Assembly (NCBI RefSeq): GCF_004217095.1
Contig: NZ_SHKO01000001.1
Coordinates: 1,736,001-1,800,000 of the forward strand
Reading direction: 5' to 3'
Source: Advenella incenata
GTDB lineage: Bacteria; Pseudomonadota; Gammaproteobacteria; Burkholderiales; Burkholderiaceae_B
DNA: 64,000 nt
Below are positions 43,892 through 52,875 of the stretch, in pieces. Both the position numbers and the translations under genes were made by a program. Below the pieces are notes generated by a model. The model ran no database searches. It saw nothing but the letters and a program-made list of their open reading frames with translations, and had not been told where the DNA came from. Numbering within the stretch: position 1 is the stretch's first letter; each line of letters starts with the position of its first letter.

Positions 43892-44878
43892 ATGAAAAAA
43901 CGCAACCTGCTCTCAGGTGCATTCTGCGCTGCAGCGCTGCTGGCTATTGGCCCAATCGTGCACGCGCAAAGCGCCACCAAATGGCCAGAAAAACCCGTGA
44001 GATATATCGTGCCTTTTTCACCAGGCGGCGTATCCGATGGGGTGGCGCGATTGCTGGCTGAGCAATTGTCCAAACAGCTCGGACAGAGCATGATCATTGA
44101 GAATAAGCCCGGTGTATCCGGCATCCTGGGCACGCAGACCGTAGCGCGATCTGCGCCAGACGGCTACACGATTATGGGCGGCACAATTACCACTCACGCA
44201 GTCAATCCCTTTTTCGTGAAATCCTTAAGTTACGACCCGGTCAAGGACTTTACACCCGTAGCCCTTGTTGGAATGGTCAGCAACGCACTGGTTGTGCGTG
44301 CCGATAGCCCCTTCAATAGTGTGCAAGATGTGATCGATGCTGCGCGCAAGAAACCCGGCGCATTAAACTATGGGACGGCAGGACCGGGAACGTCGCAACA
44401 CCTTTCTGGTCAGTTATTTCAGTCCATCACCAAGACTTCATTGCAACAGATTTCTTACAAGGGCGGATCGCAAGCCATGGTGGATCTGATAGGTGGCCAG
44501 ATCGACCTGATTTTCGAAACAGTGGCGGCGGCCCGGCCGATGATAGATTCCAAGCGCGTCAAGGTATTGGGCGTGACTTCGGCCAAGGCACTGGCCGATC
44601 TGCCAGGCGTCAAACCGCTAGCTGAGCTTGGCGTGCCCGGTTTTGAAATGCAGTCGTGGCAGGGTGTTTTTGCGCCGGCGGGTACGCCGCAAGCGGTGGT
44701 TGACAAGTTGGCACATGAAATTGCGATCGCAGTCAAGATGCCGGAATTTGGCGCAAAGCTGCGGCAGTTGGGCGTCGAGCCCGATGGTCGTGGCAGCAAG
44801 GAATTTGGTGCTTTTCAGGCAGCTGAAGTTCAGAAGTGGCACAAGGTCGTGCAAGAAGCAGGTATAAAGGCCAACTGA
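43892..44878 (+). CDS. Bug/TctC-type solute receptor
   Basis: 328 residues with signal peptide ending at VHAQS. Family blocks are WPEKPVRYIVPFSPGGVSDGVARLLAEQLSK, ENKPGVSGILGTQTVARSAPDGYTI, ISYKGGSQAMVDLIGGQIDLIF and GTPQAVVDKLAHEI. GGAG nine bases before the ATG. Lies between the LacI gene and an aldolase gene, so it probably binds the substrate of this cassette. Confidence 0.92.
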   Translation: MKKRNLLSGAFCAAALLAIGPIVHAQSATKWPEKPVRYIVPFSPGGVSDGVARLLAEQLSKQLGQSMIIENKPGVSGILGTQTVARSAPDGYTIMGGTITTHAVNPFFVKSLSYDPVKDFTPVALVGMVSNALVVRADSPFNSVQDVIDAARKKPGALNYGTAGPGTSQHLSGQLFQSITKTSLQQISYKGGSQAMVDLIGGQIDLIFETVAAARPMIDSKRVKVLGVTSAKALADLPGVKPLAELGVPGFEMQSWQGVFAPAGTPQAVVDKLAHEIAIAVKMPEFGAKLRQLGVEPDGRGSKEFGAFQAAEVQKWHKVVQEAGIKAN

Positions 44879-44902
44879 TAAGACAGAGAAAGGGAAACAG
44901 CA

Positions 44903-45688
44903 ATGACAGAATCTCATTATCCACTGGACGGCCGATTGCCGGCGTTGCTGCATGGACAGCAGCGTGTGCGCGGTTTATTTAACGGGCTGCCCAGCCCAGC
45001 GATCGTTGAGATGTGCGGTTACGCCGGCTTTGATTTTATTATCATCGACAATGAACACGGCAGCGCCGATCTGGGCGTTACCGAGAATATGCTGCGGGCC
45101 GCACGCGCCAGCGGCATTATCCCGGTTGTGCGGTGTTTCGCCCACGACTTGCCACGTGTATTGGACATGGGAGTCAGTGCGGTGCAAATCCCCATGGTGG
45201 AATCGGTCGAGCAGGCGCGCGAGTTGGCCGCGCGCGTGTTTTATCCGCCCAAGGGCGTACGGGGCAGTGCATTCAGTACACGAGCGGCAGGATACGGCGC
45301 GTTTAGCGGTGCCGGTCACACGCAGCGCAGTAACGAGGGCATCAGTCTGATCGTGATGTTAGAGACGCCACAGGCGATCGCGCAAGCGTACGATATTGCA
45401 AGTGTAGAAGGCGTCGATGCCGTGTTTATCGGTCCGAATGATCTGGCACATGCCATGGGGCATGGCAGCGACTGGAATGCGCCGCCAGTGCAGCAAGCAA
45501 TCGGGCAGGGGCTGGCAGCCATCGCGAACGCCGGCAAGTGTCCGGGAATCATTGCGCTGACCCCTGAAGATGAGGAGAAGTATGCCGCACTGGGCGCCAG
45601 GTATTTTGCCAACGTGAGCACTGCCTTGATCACTCGCGCGTTAAAACAGGCGGCCAGCAGGACAGGCGAAGCGGTACTGCGTTATTGA
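44903..45688 (+). CDS. HpcH/HpaI family class II aldolase
   Basis: 261 residues. Motifs are VRGLFNGLPSPAIVEMCGYAGFDFIIIDNEHG, VQIPMVESVEQARELAARVFYPPKGVRGSA, VMLETPQAIA (metal Glu) and DAVFIGPNDLAHAMG (metal Asp). The family reversibly cleaves 2-keto-4-hydroxy acids to pyruvate and an aldehyde using a divalent metal. As last gene of the cassette it probably performs the carbon-carbon cleavage after oxidation by the HisD-like and SDR enzymes. Confidence 0.9.
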   Translation: MTESHYPLDGRLPALLHGQQRVRGLFNGLPSPAIVEMCGYAGFDFIIIDNEHGSADLGVTENMLRAARASGIIPVVRCFAHDLPRVLDMGVSAVQIPMVESVEQARELAARVFYPPKGVRGSAFSTRAAGYGAFSGAGHTQRSNEGISLIVMLETPQAIAQAYDIASVEGVDAVFIGPNDLAHAMGHGSDWNAPPVQQAIGQGLAAIANAGKCPGIIALTPEDEEKYAALGARYFANVSTALITRALKQAASRTGEAVLRY

Positions 45689-45915
45689 GTTGCACATTCC
45701 TGTTCTTAACGAGAGTCGGCATTATCCCAAGGTAGCTTGATACTCAATAGACGCCCACTGCGGGGTTGGGAACGCCGAACGTGGGTCGACTGGCGCGCAT
45801 AGTGCGGGCTCGGTGAGGGCAGTGTGTGCTGACAATGCAAAAGGGCACTGTCATCCCGATATAAGCATCGCATGTGATGGCGCGCCACGCATCCATTTGT
45901 GCATTAAATACCCCT

Positions 45916-46416
45916 TTAATCGGGCTGTGCACCGCCGATCGGCGGCCCTGCGTCCAGTGCATCGGCAAACTTTCGCATGGATTTGACGAATGCATCGAGT
46001 TCATCTTTGCTCCAGTCCTTGAAGATCGCATTGGCCATGCGTTCTCGCGCAGCATCGATCTGATCTGTCATTGCCTTGCCCTTTGGCGCGATGACTGCCT
46101 CGCGCACCCGGCGATCCGTGGGGTTGGCCCGGCGCTTGATCAGCTCCAGGCTTTCGAGCTTGGCGACCTGGCGGCTGATCGTGGTGTAGTCTCGCCCCGA
46201 ACGATCGGCCAGCTCCACCACCCCAATCGGCCCCAGCCGCTCGATCATCACGAGCGCGGAAAACAATGCCCGATCAAGCCGGATTCCGGCATCCTCAATC
46301 ATCTTCTCGTCGTTCCGTGGGCGATTCAGCGCGCTAAGGATGCTGATCAATGACCCATGAAGAGATTTCATTTGCGCCGATATATGTGTATCTTGCACAT
46401 TTTTCCTAAATGTCAT
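45916..46416 (-). CDS. MarR family transcriptional regulator
   Basis: 166 residues from the ATG at 46416 (AGGAG spaced 8 bases). Winged-helix core: RALFSALVMIERLGPIGVVELADRSGRDYTTISRQVAKLESLELIKRRANPTDRRVREAVI. Divergent from the flavin monooxygenase gene with a 44-bp gap, so it very likely controls that gene and itself. One candidate operator lies inside its own first codons. Confidence 0.92.
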   Translation of the reverse strand: MTFRKNVQDTHISAQMKSLHGSLISILSALNRPRNDEKMIEDAGIRLDRALFSALVMIERLGPIGVVELADRSGRDYTTISRQVAKLESLELIKRRANPTDRRVREAVIAPKGKAMTDQIDAARERMANAIFKDWSKDELDAFVKSMRKFADALDAGPPIGGAQPD

Positions 46417-46450
46417 AATATAACTCCTGTTGAGTGCATATTACACATAT
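46382..46450. promoter_or_regulatory. Paired MarR operators
   Basis: ATATGTGTA-TCT-TGCACA (46382-46399, plus strand) is matched by ATATGTGTA-ATA-TGCACT read on the minus strand from 46450 to 46433. The two oppositely oriented copies flank the start of the MarR gene and reach the ribosome-binding site of the monooxygenase gene, as expected for autoregulation plus control of the divergent gene. Confidence 0.65.
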
Positions 46451-46460
46451 TGGAGCAATC

Positions 46461-47987
46461 ATGACAAGTCAATCGACTACAGATGTATTAATTTGCGGAG
46501 CAGGTACTGCAGGGCTAACATTGGCTATCGACCTTGCACGTCGCGGGGTTTCGTTCCGGTTGATCGAAAAGGGAGCGACGCCGTTTACCGGATCACGCGG
46601 CAAAGGTATACAGCCCAGAACCCAAGAGCTGTTCGAGGATCTGGGCATTCTGGACAAAGTCGTGGCCCGCGGCGGCTATTATCCCCGCCAGCGCCTGCAT
46701 CGTGACGATGGCAGCTATGTTGAATCTGATCTGTCAGGACGTGATGAGGCCTCGCCGGCCGAACCGTATCAGTTGCCGCTTATGCTCCCGCAGTTTCTGA
46801 CAGAGCAAATCATGCGCGAGCGCTTGCATGAGCTTGGCTACCAGGTGCAATTCGGTTGCGAGCTGCTTGGCTTCGAGCAAGATGCCGACGGCGTCACGGC
46901 AACCCTGTCAGGGCCAGCGGGCCCGCAGATTGTTCGTGCTCGCTACCTCGTGGGCGCCGACGGCGGGCGCAGCTTCGTGAGAAAAACGCTTGGTATAGGC
47001 TTTCCGGGCAAGACGCTGGACGTGCGTGCAATCGTGGCTGACGTGACGCTGACCGGCCTGGATCGAGATGCCTGGCACATTTTTAATGACGGCGATATGC
47101 CGCGGATGGTTGCCATCTGCCCATTGGCCGGTACCGATCTATTTCAGATCCAGGCGCCGATCCAGCCGGATGAGCAGGCAGACCTGTCGGCTCAGGGGTT
47201 GACCACATTGGTCGCAGGGCGAACCGGACTTGCGAATATAAACGTGCATACCGTGTCGTGGGCCTCGGATTACCAGATGAGTGCGCGGCTGGCCGAGCGC
47301 TATCGTGTGGACCGGGTATGTCTGGTCGGCGACGCCGCTCACGTCCACCCGCCCACGGGCGGACAAGGGCTGAACACCAGTGTGCAGGATGCCTACAACC
47401 TGGGCTGGAAGCTGGCGGCCGTGCTGCGGGGTGCGCCAGACAGCCTGCTGGATAGCTACGAGGCAGAACGCCGTCCGGTGGCTGAATCCGTGCTTGGCCT
47501 GTCCACCCGGCTCCTGAAGGATCAGAAGCCGGGTGGCATGCGCCGCGGACGCGAGACGCGCCAGCTGGACATCGGTTACATGGACTCGCCGCTTGCAATC
47601 GAGCTGCCGCAACGTAAAAACGGTATTCGGGCTGGGCATCGCGCGCCCGATGCACAGATCCGTGGTGCAGCAGGTCAACCATCGCGACTGTTTCAATTGT
47701 TCAAAGGCGGGCATTGGACGCTACTTGTTCATGCAGAGCGACTGGAGAAGGTCGAGCCAAGGCCCGGGCTGCATGTGCACTACATCGGCCCGAAGGGTGA
47801 TGTCATCGACGCATGGGGAAACATCCACGACGCTTATGGACTGGCACCAGAAGAGAGTGTGCTTATCCGTCCGGACGGGTATGTAGGTGCGATCGTTGAT
47901 GCAGATAGTGTCGCTGAGCTTGACGTCTATCTGGATCGCATGGGCGTGGAGCAACGCGCTGCAGCGACAGCATCAGTGTCGCCTTGA
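46461..47987 (+). CDS. FAD-dependent aromatic monooxygenase
   Basis: 508 residues from the ATG at 46461 (GGAG spaced 5-6 bases; the in-frame ATG at 46434 lies in the operator). Class A flavin hydroxylase: GAGTAGLTLAIDLARRG dinucleotide motif, YLVGADGGRSFVRKTLGI (DG motif), and GDAAHVHPPTGGQGLNTSVQDAYNLGWKLA (GD motif). The C-terminal thioredoxin-like extension (RLFQLFKGGHWTLLVHA) matches PheA/TfdB-type phenol hydroxylases. Substrate unknown; MarR control by an aromatic compound is likely. Confidence 0.9.
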   Translation: MTSQSTTDVLICGAGTAGLTLAIDLARRGVSFRLIEKGATPFTGSRGKGIQPRTQELFEDLGILDKVVARGGYYPRQRLHRDDGSYVESDLSGRDEASPAEPYQLPLMLPQFLTEQIMRERLHELGYQVQFGCELLGFEQDADGVTATLSGPAGPQIVRARYLVGADGGRSFVRKTLGIGFPGKTLDVRAIVADVTLTGLDRDAWHIFNDGDMPRMVAICPLAGTDLFQIQAPIQPDEQADLSAQGLTTLVAGRTGLANINVHTVSWASDYQMSARLAERYRVDRVCLVGDAAHVHPPTGGQGLNTSVQDAYNLGWKLAAVLRGAPDSLLDSYEAERRPVAESVLGLSTRLLKDQKPGGMRRGRETRQLDIGYMDSPLAIELPQRKNGIRAGHRAPDAQIRGAAGQPSRLFQLFKGGHWTLLVHAERLEKVEPRPGLHVHYIGPKGDVIDAWGNIHDAYGLAPEESVLIRPDGYVGAIVDADSVAELDVYLDRMGVEQRAAATASVSP

Positions 47988-48060
47988 TTACGATTGTGGC
48001 AGGGCCGGAGCGAGGTTGATCATTTGCCGAAGGGCGCTCCGCCCTAAGTTGTATAAATTA

Positions 48061-49704
48061 TTATGAATGTGATGCAGGGGTGTCACGAATCCGGCTTTCG
48101 AGCAAGCGGGCAATATGCAACTGATCGTTCAGCAGAAAATCAATGTCGTCATTGGTCGTCAGCGGATTGAGCAACACGGCTCGCAGCAACGTGAGACCCT
48201 GATTGTTATATTGGCCGATTGCACGGAAGGTTCTGGAGACAAAACTGTCTCCCTTCTGTCTTTGCCATTTTTGTAGAGAAATATTGAAGCGATTGATCTG
48301 AATATTATCCAGATCGTCAATTTTTTTATTGCGGTATTTTTCAGGGATATATCTGTACGTGAGAATATTCATGACTGGCGCGGCAATCAATTCAAATTCA
48401 GGACGCGTCTCGATTGTCTGAGCCATGTAGCGTGCCCGCTGCATGCTCTTTGAGAAAATATCGTCGTAGCCGTTTTTTCCGATAATATGTAATGCCGCGT
48501 GCAAATACAGGGCGGTAGCGGGACGCGTACCTTCCAGGGTAAACCGTCCCTGGTCAAACGATGTGGCACGAACAGCATAGGGCGCATGATGCATGGTCAG
48601 TTGGGAGAGGGCAGGATCACGGAAAAAGAGCATGCCGCAACCCAAGGGCAGCATCAGCTGTTTATGGCCATCGATAGTAACGGTGTCTGCCTGCGCGATC
48701 CCGTCCAGCAGATGCCGATTGCTTTCGCTCAGTATTAAGCCACCGCCCCAGGCAGCGTCTACATGCACATGCGCACCAATTTTCTTGCCAATGTCACATA
48801 TTTTTGCGATTGCATCGATACTGCCGTAATCAGTTGTTCCTGCAATGGCAACCAGGCAGACAATTTTTCTGCCTGCCTGTCGGTATTTTTCAACGGCATC
48901 GTTCAACGCGTCCAGGTCAATCTGAAAGAGATTGTTCACAGGCACTTTATGCAGCTGCGCGCCTAGCAACTGCGCGCCTTTGTCAAACGAATAGTGCATC
49001 AACTCCGAACCGATAATGACCGGTCGTTCGTCGGGCGACAATGCCTTTGTGGATTCGGATGCTTGCGCTGTATCCGCCAGGCGCAATGCAGTCCAGAGCG
49101 CGCAAATATTTGCGAGTGTTCCACCGCTGGTAAAGATGCCAAGTGCTGAGGAAGTGGCTTGTAAATTCTCTTCGTAGAATTGTCTGTCTGCACGAAAGAT
49201 TTCCCGGTGAAGCATGCCAATGACCTGGCGCTCCAGGAATGCCATCCCGCGACTCGTTTCCATTTTGACAACGTTCTGATTCAGCGTTTGGACCAGTCGT
49301 CCGATTTCAGGCAGAAACTGTGGAATCGGCGAAGTCATGTGTCCCAGATATCTTGGCGACGCCAGATGCGAGCAATGCGGCAATACTTCGCTGTCAAGCA
49401 GATCAATATAAGCCTCGGCGGACTTTCCCTGCGCTGGTGCATCAAATTGCATGAACTTGCTACGAATGTCGTCGATGTGCAGGTCAGTGGAGGCATCGGT
49501 TGATGTGAAGAATTTCCTGCAACTGTCGTCGACTCTATTGCGCAGGGTCGCTGTATTGGAGTTGAAAAGAGCGTCGATCAGCGTGTGCGAGGTATTTGCC
49601 TCTTGGACGCCATCAATTGGGCTATCGACGTCGTCGTTCAAAATTAGATCCATCTTGATTTTCTCGATATTCATTGTCTTTGGCGTGGATTTTAATGTAC
49701 TCAT
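48061..49704 (-). CDS. PLP-dependent group II decarboxylase
   Basis: About 547 residues; start uncertain, as ATG 49704 and ATG 49674 (MNIEKIKMD) both lack a good ribosome-binding site. The fold and motifs fit glutamate/aromatic-amino-acid decarboxylases: SPRYLGHMTSPIPQFLP, TSGGTLANICALW, HVDAAWGGGLILSE and the PLP lysine in TIDGHKQLMLPLGC. It would release CO2 and an amine from an amino acid. An MFS transporter gene ends 117 bp upstream on the same strand and may export the amine or import the substrate. Confidence 0.85.
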   Translation of the reverse strand: MSTLKSTPKTMNIEKIKMDLILNDDVDSPIDGVQEANTSHTLIDALFNSNTATLRNRVDDSCRKFFTSTDASTDLHIDDIRSKFMQFDAPAQGKSAEAYIDLLDSEVLPHCSHLASPRYLGHMTSPIPQFLPEIGRLVQTLNQNVVKMETSRGMAFLERQVIGMLHREIFRADRQFYEENLQATSSALGIFTSGGTLANICALWTALRLADTAQASESTKALSPDERPVIIGSELMHYSFDKGAQLLGAQLHKVPVNNLFQIDLDALNDAVEKYRQAGRKIVCLVAIAGTTDYGSIDAIAKICDIGKKIGAHVHVDAAWGGGLILSESNRHLLDGIAQADTVTIDGHKQLMLPLGCGMLFFRDPALSQLTMHHAPYAVRATSFDQGRFTLEGTRPATALYLHAALHIIGKNGYDDIFSKSMQRARYMAQTIETRPEFELIAAPVMNILTYRYIPEKYRNKKIDDLDNIQINRFNISLQKWQRQKGDSFVSRTFRAIGQYNNQGLTLLRAVLLNPLTTNDDIDFLLNDQLHIARLLESRIRDTPASHS

Positions 49705-49820
49705 TCGGCCACGTGAATGATTTGAGCGGTTTTTGCGTTTATTTCGTGTCGTACCAGCGCTACCACTGCATAGCACGGGAACGACGGCGTAGCGGATTAC
49801 CGCAGCATGCGAGAGCGCAG

Positions 49821-51107
49821 TTATGATCGTTGAATATTGAGCAATGCGCGAGGCCCGCGATACGCCAGATATGCCGCAGCAGCCAGCACCTGTATACCAA
49901 TGGCGGCAGCAAAAAACATGTCGTGCATGGCATTTGGCTGGCCATCAGCATGACTTTGCAGCACGCCAAAGAAGGCAGGTGCGAAAGCATAGGTCCCCTG
50001 CGCAATGGCAACAGTCAGGGCTACAACTCTGGGCACATCCTCAGGGGCAAAATCTGATTGTGCAATCAGCGGTGGAATAGAGGTGGCATTTCCGATACCG
50101 GAGCCAAACAGCATGACGCCAAGGGTAAGAAGCAAGACATTGTCCGCGCCAAAAAGAAGCAACGTTGCCGTGCCGAGCGTCTGGATCAAATAACCCCCCG
50201 CGGCAACGGTACGTCGGTTTCCAAATCGTTGAACTGCCCGTGCGGCTATGGCGCGGCCACCAATCGCGCAAGCGGTTCCCAGTCCCATGAGCCAGCCCAT
50301 TTGCTGGGCTCCGATTACAGGGGAAAAAATATTGAACAAATGAGCCAGCAAACCGATCTGTGCAAAAAGGCCGATTGCCATACCCGCAGACAGTGTGATG
50401 AAGGCCCAATTGCGCCAAAGCGCGGCGCCAGGCAGCATTACGTTGCTGCTTTGTTGGCGGCGCTGAACTGGAGCCGTGTCCGAAACGTTGCCATCTGGCG
50501 CCTGCCCGGTGTTTTCTGGTGTTTTAGTGAACACATAGCGGGCCAGCAGCCATACGATAATAATGACCATCACGCCTACGATACTTGCAGCGCCGGTAAA
50601 ACCCAGCCAGCCGATCAATGCCACCCACAAGGGCGAGAATATAACCCCGCCGACGCTGGCGCCGTTATACGCCTTGCTTAACGCGATAGGACGATTCTTG
50701 TGATACCAGGCAGCAACAATAGTATTGACCGCAACAGCCCCCATCGTGACCCATCCGAGGCCGGTGAGGCTGGCCGCCAAGAACAATTGCCACGGCTCGT
50801 AGGCAGTGGCCCAGCCAACGACGCCAATAGCGGTAAGGACGGCGCCGCATACTGTCGTTGCGGGTAACCCAACCCTGGCATATAGACGAGGCAGGCTGAG
50901 GATCACCAATGTACCGACCAGAAAGTGCAAGGTGACAGCCAGTGAAATAAGGCTCAAGGGCCAGTTCGTGCGCTGTGCTACCTCGGCCAGGTAGATCGGC
51001 GGTCCATAGAACCCGACGCCCCAGCCAAAAATTGCCAGAAGGAAGGCGGCACGTACAACCCAAACGCCAAAAAATGCCGGTGTTTGTTTAGTCAGAGAAG
51101 AGCCCAT
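49821..51107 (-). CDS. MFS transporter
   Basis: 428 residues, 12 predicted transmembrane helices with a central cytoplasmic loop rich in Gln/Arg (SDTAPVQRRQQSSN). AAAGGA spaced 8 bases from the ATG. Typical MFS features include GWGVGFYGPPIYLAEV at helix 1, the loop 2-3 segment PRLYARVGLPATTVCG, and GLGTACAIGGRAIAARAVQRFG. It is divergent from an HTH regulator gene and upstream of the decarboxylase gene. Substrate not identifiable. Confidence 0.87.
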   Translation of the reverse strand: MGSSLTKQTPAFFGVWVVRAAFLLAIFGWGVGFYGPPIYLAEVAQRTNWPLSLISLAVTLHFLVGTLVILSLPRLYARVGLPATTVCGAVLTAIGVVGWATAYEPWQLFLAASLTGLGWVTMGAVAVNTIVAAWYHKNRPIALSKAYNGASVGGVIFSPLWVALIGWLGFTGAASIVGVMVIIIVWLLARYVFTKTPENTGQAPDGNVSDTAPVQRRQQSSNVMLPGAALWRNWAFITLSAGMAIGLFAQIGLLAHLFNIFSPVIGAQQMGWLMGLGTACAIGGRAIAARAVQRFGNRRTVAAGGYLIQTLGTATLLLFGADNVLLLTLGVMLFGSGIGNATSIPPLIAQSDFAPEDVPRVVALTVAIAQGTYAFAPAFFGVLQSHADGQPNAMHDMFFAAAIGIQVLAAAAYLAYRGPRALLNIQRS

Positions 51108-51259
51108 GTAGATCGTCCTTTGATTGCGGAAAATGCCGACTTTGTGTTGAGAGAATATAAGTGCATTATGACGATGAGGGGCGCCAATTGCTACGGCGCA
51201 GACCGTACCATGGGGCGAGATAACTTTGTTAAAATCATAATATGTTCCAGGAGTAAACC

Positions 51260-51997
51260 ATGGTCAGTATTGCTTACATTGCCCAAACAGCATCGTTGCT
51301 TGGTGATCTTGCCCGCGCCAGCATGCTTACCGCGCTGATGGATGGGCGCGCTCTGACCGCAACCGAGCTGTCCCGTATTGCCGGTATTGCGCCGCAAACT
51401 GCAAGCGGACACCTCACGCGCCTGGTCGAGGCCGGCCTGCTTGTCAGGGAACACCAAGGCAGGCATCGTTATCACCGGCTGGCTTCGCCGGCGGTTGCTC
51501 ACATGATCGAAAGCATCATGGCCTTGTCGGCTGATCCGGATGCGCAAGATAGCCGGCCGCGATCTGCCGGCCCTGTGACTGGCCCGCGCGACAAGGCCCT
51601 GCGCTATGCACGCACATGCTACGACCACCTGGCCGGACAATTGGCGGTCGAAATGACTGACCACCTCATTGAGTCCGGGTGCATTGAGCTATCTGGTGAT
51701 GGGGGCCTATTGACCGATGAGGGCGACCGATTTCTGCGATCCCTGGGTGTTGACCTGGATGCTGCCCGTCACCGTGCGTCAAGTCGCGGAACCGGGCGCA
51801 TGTTCTGCCGTCCTTGCCTGGACTGGAGTGCGAGACGCTTTCATATTGGGGGTGCGCTCGGGGCTGCACTATGCCAATGTTATCTGGACAAGGGTTGGAT
51901 TCGGCGTGCGGCAGGCACTCGCGCTGTTACGGTGACTCCCCATGGGCAACAAGCGATGGGCAAGGCATTTTCCCTGAAGACAGTCGATCTTTTCTAG
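51260..51997 (+). CDS. ArsR-type winged-helix regulator with extended C-terminus
   Basis: 245 residues from the ATG with CAGGAG upstream. The N-terminal HTH (LGDLARASMLTALMDGRALTATELSRIAGIAPQTASGHLTRLVEAGLLVREHQGRHRYHRL) is ArsR-like; the ~150-residue C-terminal part (YDHLAGQLAVEMTDHLIE; RPCLDWSARRFHIGGALGAALCQ) is the effector region of a common proteobacterial subgroup. Divergent from the MFS gene, which it probably represses. Confidence 0.87.
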   Translation: MVSIAYIAQTASLLGDLARASMLTALMDGRALTATELSRIAGIAPQTASGHLTRLVEAGLLVREHQGRHRYHRLASPAVAHMIESIMALSADPDAQDSRPRSAGPVTGPRDKALRYARTCYDHLAGQLAVEMTDHLIESGCIELSGDGGLLTDEGDRFLRSLGVDLDAARHRASSRGTGRMFCRPCLDWSARRFHIGGALGAALCQCYLDKGWIRRAAGTRAVTVTPHGQQAMGKAFSLKTVDLF

Positions 51998-52244
51998 AAA
52001 AATCAAGCGCATAGTCGCAACGGGACGTAAAGGCGCGGCGATCCGGTGTGCCGCTTGCCTTTGCGTTACTTGAAATTAGTAGTATGAGTATGTAAGTATT
52101 GTGATGCAATTGCCAACAAAGAGCCCGAAAGCCATCGTTTGAAGCGGGCGGTGTCGGAAAACGTTGATATAGCGTCGCGATTCCAGCCGGAATTTTCCCA
52201 GGCAATATCGGTTTTGGACTTCGCTGTTAGTTGGCACCGTGACT

Positions 52245-52838
52245 TCAATTTTTCAAGCGGAAGCTGGATACATAGTTGTCGCACTTCTGTCGGGCCGTTT
52301 GTGCTGCCTTGACCGGATAATCGCACATGACATTGAATACGCTGCCAGCTGTTTTCGATAGCCGCATGACAATGGCGCGCGACGTGCCCTCGAAAGCCGC
52401 ACGGGCCACTTCTTCAGGGCCTTCCTGCTTCACGACAATTGCAGGCGCCATCGCTCCCAGGTTGGCTGCCGTGCGCGTAATAAAATCACGCAAATTCAGG
52501 TCTTTTTGTCTTGCGGTCCGCACGGTTTCTATCGTGCCAAATTCCATGCCATCGACGCTTTTGCTGCCAATGCCATGCATCGTCAACGTGCCGATGTTTG
52601 GATCTTCTGTCGTTATTGTGTAGTCGTTAAATGGAATCGGCGATATTACCGAAAAGTGACCTTTGGTCGATTGCGCGGGGTACAGGCCATTCGCATCTTT
52701 TTGTTGCACCATTTGCCGGTGCATTTGCAGTTTGGGTGCAGCGGCAACGGCCCAGGCCGGGTATCCGCCTATGGAAAAGCAGACCAATACGGCAGTCAAT
52801 CGCCTGGTTTCGATCTCAAGGGTAGCGCTGGGGATCAT
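52245..52838 (-). CDS. Hypothetical exported protein
   Basis: 197 residues from the ATG at 52838, giving a signal peptide TRRLTAVLVCFSIGGYPAWAVAAA. A TTG at 52883 with AGGAG seven bases upstream is an alternative start that would overlap the preceding Bug gene. The mature part (FSVISPIPFNDYTITTEDPNIGTLTMHGIGSK; FITRTAANLGAMAPAIVVKQEG; CDYPVKAAQTARQKCDNYVSSFRL) has two Cys and no recognised domain. Transcribed with the Bug gene. Confidence 0.7.
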   Translation of the reverse strand: MIPSATLEIETRRLTAVLVCFSIGGYPAWAVAAAPKLQMHRQMVQQKDANGLYPAQSTKGHFSVISPIPFNDYTITTEDPNIGTLTMHGIGSKSVDGMEFGTIETVRTARQKDLNLRDFITRTAANLGAMAPAIVVKQEGPEEVARAAFEGTSRAIVMRLSKTAGSVFNVMCDYPVKAAQTARQKCDNYVSSFRLKN

Positions 52839-52875
52839 CTTGCGGTTTGCATCTGCATGCTGGCCTGCGATAGTC

